Shown here one piece after another: positions 26,305-33,619 of a stretch of DNA of 64,000 bases. Each line of letters begins with the position of its first letter. The stretch's first letter is position 1. The notes beneath the pieces are model-generated. The model did not search any database. It saw only the letters and a list, made by a program, of their open reading frames with translations, and had not been told where the DNA came from. The DNA comes from Streptosporangium subroseum (GTDB taxonomy: Bacteria > Actinomycetota > Actinomycetes > Streptosporangiales > Streptosporangiaceae): contig NZ_FZOD01000007.1 of NCBI RefSeq assembly GCF_900188345.1, positions 62,001 to 126,000 on the forward strand, given 5' to 3'. A program made the position numbers and the translations under genes.

Positions 26305-28322
26305 CCGCCGACCGCCTGCTGGTCAACAGCGGCACCTTCGCCGCCATGACCTCCCACGGGGACATCCACGGCACCCGGGGCACCTCGACGGACGGACTGT
26401 TCATCCGCGACGCCCGGCACCTGAGCCGATGGCTGCTAACCGCGGACGGTGCGGCCCCGACCCTCCTGACCTCCTCGGAGGACGGCTGCGTGCTCACCCC
26501 GGCCGGCACCCGTGACCATCCCCCCGCCTACACCCTCTTCCGGGAGCAGGCGGTGGCCCCGGGCGCCCTCACCGAGCACATCCGGCTGGTGAGCAACCGA
26601 GGCGAACCCACCGTCGTGGAGGTCGAACTCCAGGTCGACGCCGACTTCGCGGACCAGTTCGAGCTCCGCGCCGACCACCGCACGTACGAGAAACCCGGCG
26701 CGCACCACACGGCGCACAACACGCCGGACGGGGTCGCCTTCCACTACCGGCGTGGCGAAACCTGGTCCTCGCGCACCGCCGTCACCGCCTCACCCCCGCC
26801 GCACCGCACCCGCCCGGCGGACGAGGGCGGCACCGCCCGCGTCCTGGTCTGGCGGTTGGCGCTGCCGGCCCACGGCACGGCCGATCTCGCGCTCACCGCC
26901 CGGGCCGTTCCTCACGATGCGCCGGAACCACCCCTGCCCGGTACCCCCGCCACCGTGCGGAACCGGCAGGAGGCCGACACCGGTGGATTCGTTCACGCAC
27001 GGCCCCGCCCGCGTGACCTCACCTCCTGGGAGGAACTGGCCCGAGCCTGCGAGCAGGGCCTGGCCGACCTGGCGAAGCTGCGCATCCCCTTCGCGGGACC
27101 CGACGGTGAGGCGCTGCGGGTGCCCGCGGCCGGAATCCCCTGGTTCCTCAGCCTTTTCGGTCGCGACTCCCTGCTGACCTCGCTCTTCGCCCTGCCGTAC
27201 CGGCCCGGGCAGGCCGCCGACACTCTGCTCGCCCTGGCCGCCACCCAGGGGACGCGGAACGACCCGGCGCGCCTGGAGCAGCCGGGGAGGATCGTGCACG
27301 AGGTACGGTACGGCGAGCTCGCGCACTTCGGGCAGGTCCCCTACGGCCGCTACTACGGAAGCGTTGACGCCACCCCGCTCTTCCTGGTGCTGCTGGAGGC
27401 CCACGCCGCGGTCACCGGCGACCCGGCTCTGGCCCGGCGCCTCGAACCGCAGGCACGCGCGGCGGTGGAGTGGATGTTCCGCGACGGCGGCCTCGGCGAG
27501 AACGGATACCTTCGCTACACCTCCGACGCGGCACGCGGCGGCCTGGCCAACCAGAACTGGAAGGACTCGCCCGGCGCCGTCTGCTTCTCCGACGGGCGCC
27601 AGGCCGAGGGCGCCCTGGCGGTCTCCGAAGTGCAGGGGTACGCCTACGACGCTCTGGTCCGCACGGCGCGGCTCGCCCGCACGGTGTGGGAGGACCCGCG
27701 TGAGGCCGACCGCCTGGACGAAGCCGCCGCCGACCTTCGGGCCCGCTTCCGCCGCGACTTCTGGATGCCCGCACACGCCTTCCCCGCGCTCGCCCTGGAC
27801 GGCCGGGACCGGCAGGTCGACACGCTCGCCTCCGATGCCGGGCACCTGCTGTGGTCCGGCATCCTGGGCCCGGAGGAGGAGCTGGCGGTGGGCCACCGGC
27901 TTCTGCGGCCGGACTTCTTCTCCGGCTTCGGCATTCGCACGCTCGCCGCGGGCCAGGCCCCCTACCACCCGCTCTCCTACCACCGGGGCAGCATCTGGCC
28001 GCACGACAACGCCGTCATCGTGCTCGGCCTGGCACGCTGCGGGCTCGTCGAGCAGGCCGGCACGGTCGCCCGAGGCCTGATCCGGGCGGCGGCCCTCCAC
28101 GACTGGCGACTGCCGGAGGTCATGGCCGGATACGGGCGCGACGACCACCCGGCCCCGGTGCCCTATCCGCACTCCTCCTCCCCCCAGGCCTGGGCCGCCG
28201 CGACGCCACTCGCCCTCCTCACCGCCCTGAGGGAAACCGCCACCGCTTCCGCGGATCCCTCCGGCGATGTCGAAGACACGCGCCGCCACACCGACGGTCA
28301 CCGGGAAAACGCCGCCCGCTGA
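26301..28322 (+). CDS. Amylo-alpha-1,6-glucosidase/GDE-type glycosidase
   Basis: The 673-residue cytoplasmic protein starts at ATG 26301 (4-bp overlap with the previous gene). Residues 1 to about 210 are the beta-sandwich typical of the GDE N-terminal domain (STDGLFIRDARHLSRW). The rest is an alpha/alpha barrel with PWFLSLFGRDSLLTS (Asp289) and the late HRGSIWPHDNAVIVLG segment. Relatives are annotated as glycogen-debranching-type glucosidases, but many act on unknown alpha-glucosides. It completes the catabolic arm and probably splits branched or unusual gluco-oligosaccharides after import. Confidence 0.88.
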   Translation: MTADRLLVNSGTFAAMTSHGDIHGTRGTSTDGLFIRDARHLSRWLLTADGAAPTLLTSSEDGCVLTPAGTRDHPPAYTLFREQAVAPGALTEHIRLVSNRGEPTVVEVELQVDADFADQFELRADHRTYEKPGAHHTAHNTPDGVAFHYRRGETWSSRTAVTASPPPHRTRPADEGGTARVLVWRLALPAHGTADLALTARAVPHDAPEPPLPGTPATVRNRQEADTGGFVHARPRPRDLTSWEELARACEQGLADLAKLRIPFAGPDGEALRVPAAGIPWFLSLFGRDSLLTSLFALPYRPGQAADTLLALAATQGTRNDPARLEQPGRIVHEVRYGELAHFGQVPYGRYYGSVDATPLFLVLLEAHAAVTGDPALARRLEPQARAAVEWMFRDGGLGENGYLRYTSDAARGGLANQNWKDSPGAVCFSDGRQAEGALAVSEVQGYAYDALVRTARLARTVWEDPREADRLDEAAADLRARFRRDFWMPAHAFPALALDGRDRQVDTLASDAGHLLWSGILGPEEELAVGHRLLRPDFFSGFGIRTLAAGQAPYHPLSYHRGSIWPHDNAVIVLGLARCGLVEQAGTVARGLIRAAALHDWRLPEVMAGYGRDDHPAPVPYPHSSSPQAWAAATPLALLTALRETATASADPSGDVEDTRRHTDGHRENAAR

Positions 28323-28444
28323 GAGTCGCTGTCACGTCCGCAGACCCGCCTACGTCCCCGATGAACGGTCCCCGGTCCGACGGCGGGCGGGCCGGGTTCA
28401 CTACAGTCTTCATGTCTCATTGGATCAAGAGCATCAGAGGTGCC

Positions 28445-29101
28445 ATGCCTGTCGACGATCTCCGGCAGCTTCTCCGCGGGCTGCCGGTGTTTCCCGATTC
28501 CATGCCCGCCTTCGACACGTCCGCGACGCCCGGCGATCCGGGTGAGCTGTTCGCCGAGTGGCTGGAGGAGGCGATCTCCGCGGGGGTGCCCGCGCCGCAC
28601 GCGATGACGCTCTCCACCGTGGACGACGGGAACCCCACCGCGCGCGTGCTCATCCTCAAGAACCTGACCGGCCACGACTGGCAGTTCGCCACCGGTTCCG
28701 GCAGTCCCAAGGGCCGTCAGCTCGCCGCGCACCCGCACGCGGCGCTGACGTTCTTCTGGCCCGCGGTCGGCCGCCAGGTCCGGATCCGCGGAGCCGTACG
28801 GCCCCTGAGCTCGGACGACGGCGCCCGTGACTTCCTGGCCCGACCGCCGGGCTCGCGCGCGGAGGCGCTGATCGGACGGCAGAGCCAGGTGCTGGCCGAC
28901 CCCGCCGAGCTCGACGCGGCCCTGGCCGAGGCGTACGCGAGGGTCGAGGACGACCCCGATCTCGTCGCCTCGCACTGGACCCTGTACGGCGTGCGCGCCG
29001 AGCAGGTCGAGTTCTGGCAGGGGAACGCCGAGCGGCGGCACACCCGGCTGCGCTACTCGCGCACCGGCGACACCTGGTCGAAGGAGATGCTCTGGCCCTG
29101 A
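28445..29101 (+). CDS. PNPOx-family pyridoxal 5'-phosphate synthase-like protein
   Basis: The 218-residue flavoprotein has the split-barrel FMN-binding fold of pyridoxamine phosphate oxidase: AMTLSTVDDGNPTARVLILK, then FATGSGSPKGRQL, and a C-terminal WTLYGVRAEQVEFWQG that aligns with the substrate end of PdxH-like enzymes. The ATG at 28445 has AGAGG upstream; an ATG 33 bp earlier has no ribosome-binding site. Close relatives are annotated as PdxH or as unclassified F420/FMN enzymes, so salvage of vitamin B6 is likely but not certain. Its stop codon lies inside a hairpin shared with the convergent gene. Confidence 0.85.
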   Translation: MPVDDLRQLLRGLPVFPDSMPAFDTSATPGDPGELFAEWLEEAISAGVPAPHAMTLSTVDDGNPTARVLILKNLTGHDWQFATGSGSPKGRQLAAHPHAALTFFWPAVGRQVRIRGAVRPLSSDDGARDFLARPPGSRAEALIGRQSQVLADPAELDAALAEAYARVEDDPDLVASHWTLYGVRAEQVEFWQGNAERRHTRLRYSRTGDTWSKEMLWP

Positions 29102-29113
29102 GAGGTCAGGGCC
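29094..29113. terminator. Hairpin containing both convergent stop codons
   Basis: GGCCCTGA (29094-29101) and TCAGGGCC (29106-29113) form a perfect 8-bp stem with the 4-nt loop GAGG. One arm ends with the stop of the PNPOx gene and the other contains the complement of the stop of the convergent gene. With only four bases between the two genes, this compact dyad probably terminates both transcripts. Confidence 0.7.
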
Positions 29114-31898
29114 GGACGAGGAGGTCGCGCAGGCGGCGGCACTCACGGGTGAACCGGCTGGAGCTCTTCCGCCCGGCGACCGCCGTGACCTCGGGAATCT
29201 CTCCGCGCGCCCCGGCCCACTGTGCGACCGTCACGCCCAGGGTGACGAGGTCGGTCACGCCGGTGGCCGGTCTCTCCCCCGCCTTCGGCAGCAGGTGCGG
29301 CAGCGCCGCGCGGATCACCGCCCAGACCTCCCAGTGCGCGCCCTGCCGCGCGGCCTGCTCCAACCCGGCCGTCGCGTGGGGCAGCTTCGCCCCCGTCCGG
29401 GTGGTGAGCAGGGCGAGCTGCCTTCCGAGCGCGACCACGGGCAGGTCGCCCCTGGCCGCCATCCGCAGCAGGAGCCGTACGCCCTCGTCCGGGTGCTGCC
29501 GGGCCAGGAAGAAGGCGAGCAGCAGCGCGGTGGCATCGCCCGCCGGACCGTCGGCCGCGGCGAGCATCTCCACGTACGCCGGTTGAACCACGGGCTGCTC
29601 CCAGGAGTGGGTCAGGTGCGGCACGTAGTGCGCGGCGACCGCGTCGCGGTGCGAGGGCAGGAAGGCGGGCCACCAGTCCAGGTGACCGCCGTGCTTTCCC
29701 CAGCGCTCGTCGGACGCCTCGCCGAGCAGCTCGTCGACGAACACCAGCCCGGTGGGCTCGACCCTCAGCTGCGCGATCATGCTTCCCTGGGAGACGCCGG
29801 ATTCGCGCTCGCCGAAGGAGTTCGTGCGCAGGTCCTCATGGTTTTTCCAGCGGACACGTGTCGCGGGATCGGCCGGGCCGTCCGCCAGCCAGCGCGCCGC
29901 ACGACGGCCGGCCTCCGAGGTCAGCCGGGCGGCCCGGGCGACGATCTCGGGGCCCGCGGTCCGCGGCAGCCGGAGCAGCGCCTGCTGGAAGTCGGCGGGC
30001 ATCGGCTCGGCCCCCGCGGCCTCGACGGCCTCCAGCCGGGTCAGGAACTCGGCCGGGTCGAGATGGCCGGTGTCGTGGGTCGGGGTGGCCAGCAGCGTGG
30101 ACGGGAGCCTGTCCTCCTTGAGCGCGGCGAGCACCTCGGCGCATCGCCGCAGCAGGAACCGGTGCGGCACGGAGACCCGGCTCGCGTCGGGCAGCCGGTC
30201 GGGCGTGGCCTTCCGGGGAGCGGGCCCTCCCCCGCCGACCTCTCTGACCGAACCCCTCGTCATCGCGGCCGGAACCTCCCTGAGAAACCCCCTCGTCGCC
30301 GCGGCCGGGACCTCCCTGCCGAACTCTCTGAGGAACCCCCTCGTCACCACGGCCGCGATCTCCCCCGCGATCGAGAGCACGTTCCTGAATTCGCGCGCCT
30401 CCTTCACCTCCGATCCGCCGCCGTCGGGTTCGGCTCCCGGGGAGACCAGCTCCGCGGCCATCGCCGTGAACCAGTCGGAGACCGAGTACCACTTGTCCTT
30501 CCCGTAGACGGTGGGAGCGTGGCGGGTTCGCCGGCCGAGTGCGACGCGCAACGCCTCGGGGTCCTCGGTCGCGAACCGGGCGAAGCTGGCCAGCCAGCTC
30601 TCCACCGACTGCCAGGTGGAGAACCAGGCCGTGTTCTCGAACTCGGCGACCGAGGCCGGCAGGGCGGGAAGCGGCCCCGCCGGCTCCGGTGCGGTGAGCT
30701 CCGGCGGGGTGAAGGCCTCCGGCTCCTCCTCCGGTTCGGCCTCTCCCCCGACCGCTCCGGCCAGTTGCCGGCCCAGGTCGGGCGGGAGCGTGGCGAGCGC
30801 CGCCCGCAGCGTCTCCGCGCCCGGCGGGGTGAGGTGCCGGGCGTGCTTGACCGCGAGACGGACGGCCCGTTCCTGTACGGCGTGCGCTCCGTGGCCGAGG
30901 GCCGTGGCCAGGGCCGGGGCGAGCTCGTCGGCTCTGGTCGGCGCCTGCCGTACGATCTGGTCGAGCCAGGTGAGGCCGGTGCGCACCAGCCCGCCCTCCG
31001 CCCGGAACAGCAGGCCCTCCAGGGCCTCGGTCACATCGGCGGGATCGAGGTGGTCCAGGCGGCGCAGGTGCTTGAGCGACAGCTCGGCCACCGGACCGGG
31101 CGCGACCGGCAGCAGCCGCAGATAGTCGCGGGCACGGGACTCCACCTCGGCGGGGGAGGGTTCGAGCAGCTCGTGCAGCCGGGCGAAGAACCTCAGGTCC
31201 TGGGCGTCTCCTCCGCGCAGGAAGCGGCTGACGCAGCCGTCCAGCAGCATCCCACGCGACACCCTGCCCTCAGAGCTGAGCACCGCCAGAACCCCGAGCC
31301 AGGAGGTCGCGCTGAGCGGGGAGCTCCGCTCGTCGAGCAGGGCCCGGCCGACGCCCTGGGCCTCGAAGATCCTCGGCAGCAGGACGTCGAGCAGCGGATC
31401 CGCACGCGACCGGGAGGCGCTCGGGGTCACCCCGAGCCAGGCGAGCACGAGCGGGTCGTGCTGCGGCGGGGTCACGCCGGTACGGCGGAGCAGGGTCATG
31501 ACCAGCGGCGCCCCCGGGGAGTCCCCGTCGCGGATCCGGAGCGCGAGCCTGGCGACCAGGTCGGCCTGCCACTGCGGCTCCCGCGCGGAGATCACCTTGA
31601 TGAGCGCCTCGGTGTCGCGGGGCGCGTCCCACGGGAAGAGCACGAGGTCACGCCGGTTCAGCCAGGCGGCCACGGCCGCCGCACCGCCGAGCGAGCCCGC
31701 GCCCGCCACCCGCATCGGCTCGGCCCAGTCGCCTTGCCCCTCCCAGAGGTTCCGCGCGCGGCGCACCAGCTTGAGGTGGCCGGGGAGTTCGCGGGCGACC
31801 TCCCGCCGCCCGGCGTCGTCGAGCACGGCCAGGCGGGTCCCCAGCCCGGCGAGGTCGCGGGCGTCGATGAGAGCGCGGATCTCGTCCCAGAGGGTCAC
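29106..31898 (-). CDS. Large DUF6493-like protein coupled to a SWIM-domain protein
   Basis: The GTG at 31898 overlaps the SWIM gene stop (GTGA) and is preceded by AGGAG, giving 930 residues. The product is almost entirely helical, with repeated Leu/Ala-rich hairpins that look like HEAT-type solenoid repeats (residues of about 1-430 and 700-930). A variable central linker includes three 12-residue repeats. No catalytic motif, signal peptide or membrane segment is visible. It most resembles the actinobacterial DUF6493 group, which is commonly next to SWIM proteins. A scaffold acting with the SWIM protein on nucleic acid or protein is inferred from coupling only. Confidence 0.75.
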   Translation of the reverse strand: MTLWDEIRALIDARDLAGLGTRLAVLDDAGRREVARELPGHLKLVRRARNLWEGQGDWAEPMRVAGAGSLGGAAAVAAWLNRRDLVLFPWDAPRDTEALIKVISAREPQWQADLVARLALRIRDGDSPGAPLVMTLLRRTGVTPPQHDPLVLAWLGVTPSASRSRADPLLDVLLPRIFEAQGVGRALLDERSSPLSATSWLGVLAVLSSEGRVSRGMLLDGCVSRFLRGGDAQDLRFFARLHELLEPSPAEVESRARDYLRLLPVAPGPVAELSLKHLRRLDHLDPADVTEALEGLLFRAEGGLVRTGLTWLDQIVRQAPTRADELAPALATALGHGAHAVQERAVRLAVKHARHLTPPGAETLRAALATLPPDLGRQLAGAVGGEAEPEEEPEAFTPPELTAPEPAGPLPALPASVAEFENTAWFSTWQSVESWLASFARFATEDPEALRVALGRRTRHAPTVYGKDKWYSVSDWFTAMAAELVSPGAEPDGGGSEVKEAREFRNVLSIAGEIAAVVTRGFLREFGREVPAAATRGFLREVPAAMTRGSVREVGGGGPAPRKATPDRLPDASRVSVPHRFLLRRCAEVLAALKEDRLPSTLLATPTHDTGHLDPAEFLTRLEAVEAAGAEPMPADFQQALLRLPRTAGPEIVARAARLTSEAGRRAARWLADGPADPATRVRWKNHEDLRTNSFGERESGVSQGSMIAQLRVEPTGLVFVDELLGEASDERWGKHGGHLDWWPAFLPSHRDAVAAHYVPHLTHSWEQPVVQPAYVEMLAAADGPAGDATALLLAFFLARQHPDEGVRLLLRMAARGDLPVVALGRQLALLTTRTGAKLPHATAGLEQAARQGAHWEVWAVIRAALPHLLPKAGERPATGVTDLVTLGVTVAQWAGARGEIPEVTAVAGRKSSSRFTRECRRLRDLLVRP
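30244..30363 (-). repeat. 36-nt tandem repeats in the DUF6493-like gene
   Basis: Three 36-nt units (30244-30279, 30280-30315 and 30328-30363, the last two separated by 12 nt) encode 12-residue units of the type EVPAAATRGFLR. They lie in the low-conservation linker of the solenoid protein and keep the reading frame. Confidence 0.85.
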
Positions 31899-33343
31899 CG
31901 GGAGATCTCCTGATCCCGCGAACCCTGCGGAGCCGAAGTGGTCTCCTGAGTCTGCGGGCTCGGCAGAGCCGAAGCGGCCTCCTGAACCTGCGGGCTCCGC
32001 GAGACCGAGGCGGTCTCCGGGGACGAGAGCTCCCGCGCGGCGATGCGGGCGGCGAGCACGTGCTTGCAGGGACCGCGCGATCCCCGGTGGTCGTACCACC
32101 AGGGGCAGGTGCACGACCCGGCCCGCAGCCCGACCTCGCGGACGCCGCCGTCCGTGGTCACCTCGGCGGAGTCGGGGCCGGTCGGCCGGACGGCTCCCCT
32201 GTCCACCAGCGTCCGGGCGGAGGTCAGGCGGGGGTTGAGCGTGGCGACATGGTCACGGTCGTAGGGCAGCTCGCGGTGGAAGTGGGCGGCCTCGGCGAGG
32301 TCGTATCCGACCCGGCCGGCCGTACCGAGCTGGGTGAGCGCGGCCCGGACCCGGTCGATGGGCAGACCCGAGCGTTCGGCGAGCAGGCCGAGCTCCAGGG
32401 TGGGCTCGAAGTTGAGCAGGACGCCGACCAGGTCGGCGTCGTCGGCCACCTGGTCTCCGGAGAGGTCGTCGAGGACCGCGCCCTCTCCGGAGAACCCGCG
32501 CCAGGTCTGCGGGGACAGGGCCAGCGTGTAGCGCATGCCGGGCAGCTCCACCTCCCAGGCGCTGGACCCGGAGCCGTCGGACGGGCCGTACACGCGCAGG
32601 ACCTTGACGAACCGCAGCAGCGGCATCAACGTCGCCAGCCGCCCGACCCCGGCCAGGTGGACCCCGCCCGGCGCCGACCGCTCCGACAGCCGCAGCTCCT
32701 TGCCCGCCGGGATGGCCCACACCTCGGCCGCCGCCCGCTTGGGCAGGCCGCGCAGGAACCGTACGGCCTGCGGCCCCGCCAGCTCGGCGCGCAGGTCGAA
32801 CCCGGCGGCGATCACCTGGACCTCGGCGAAACCGCGCAGCCACCGGCTGGGCAACGGCACCTTCTTCTCCACCACCGCGCCGTCGAGCGTGGTCACGGTG
32901 AGCTCGTCGGGTCCGACGCCGAGGTGCAACGGGTCGCGCCCGCCGACCCTGGCCAGCGCCTCACGCAGCGGGTTGTTCACGTCCACGTTGGTGGTGCCGC
33001 GGTCGAACACCTCACCGTCGAGGCCGGGGCCCAGCACGTCCAGCCGGGAGTAGACGCCGCCGCAGGCGGAGAACGACTCGAAGCGGAGCCGGTCGCCGCC
33101 GCAGGTCACCACCGGGTCGCGGGTGAAGCCGGGCTGCGGCCGGTGGTAGCGCGCCAGCGCCACGTCGGCGACGGCCAGCAGCCCCGCCGCGGCGGGCGCG
33201 GCCTGGGTGAGCAGCCCGCTGAAGAACCGGGGATGGTCGAGAAAGCCGGTGGCCGTCCGGCCCCCGGAGGTCGACAATCCCAGGTGGCCCTCGGAGAGGG
33301 CGGAGAGGCCCGCGTATGAGTACGCCTGCACTGCATTCGTCAT
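31895..33343 (-). CDS. SWIM zinc-finger protein
   Basis: The 482-residue product has a C-terminal SWIM motif, CxCxnCxH, with Cys411, Cys413, Cys426 and His428 (CTCPWW, then GPCKHVLAA). SWIM fingers bind zinc and usually DNA or protein. Upstream is a domain of about 400 residues found in actinobacterial SWIM proteins (YSYAGLSALSEG at the N-terminus, YHRPQPGFTRDP at about 65). The C-terminal 50 residues are low-complexity Ser/Pro/Gln/Glu repeats. In many bacteria such genes stand with a MoxR ATPase and a VWA protein; here only the DUF6493-like partner is present. Confidence 0.82.
   Translation of the reverse strand: MTNAVQAYSYAGLSALSEGHLGLSTSGGRTATGFLDHPRFFSGLLTQAAPAAAGLLAVADVALARYHRPQPGFTRDPVVTCGGDRLRFESFSACGGVYSRLDVLGPGLDGEVFDRGTTNVDVNNPLREALARVGGRDPLHLGVGPDELTVTTLDGAVVEKKVPLPSRWLRGFAEVQVIAAGFDLRAELAGPQAVRFLRGLPKRAAAEVWAIPAGKELRLSERSAPGGVHLAGVGRLATLMPLLRFVKVLRVYGPSDGSGSSAWEVELPGMRYTLALSPQTWRGFSGEGAVLDDLSGDQVADDADLVGVLLNFEPTLELGLLAERSGLPIDRVRAALTQLGTAGRVGYDLAEAAHFHRELPYDRDHVATLNPRLTSARTLVDRGAVRPTGPDSAEVTTDGGVREVGLRAGSCTCPWWYDHRGSRGPCKHVLAARIAARELSSPETASVSRSPQVQEAASALPSPQTQETTSAPQGSRDQEISR
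31907..32014 (-). repeat. 36-nt tandem repeats in the tail of the SWIM gene
   Basis: Three consecutive 36-nt units (31907-31942, 31943-31978 and 31979-32014), each beginning CTCCTGA on the plus strand, encode 12-residue Ser/Pro/Gln/Glu units such as EAASALPSPQTQ. The array ends at the stop codon that overlaps the next gene. Confidence 0.85.
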
Positions 33344-33619
33344 GTGGCGGACGTTAGAGATCACTACCGACAAAATCGCGCCGATCGCGCTGAGCAGCCG
33401 AAATGGCGGGGGCAGATCGGATTCCTCCCGTACCGGCCGCCCTAGCGGTCTGCCCGCCCGGGTACGACACCGCCGTCGCCCGATCGATCGGCCGAACGCA
33501 TCCCGACGTCGACGCAGCATCAGCCACACCCCGAGCACACGTAGATCGTCACGCCTCAGGGGGGCTCTGCCCCATGTCCCTGAGCGATCACGCTCCCGGA
33601 GGAATGCCAGAATGGGATC

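Noticed and set aside
29295..31913. An 872-codon plus-strand open frame opposite the DUF6493-like gene
   Set aside because: It lacks any domain and lies exactly antisense to a gene with coupled start and stop codons.
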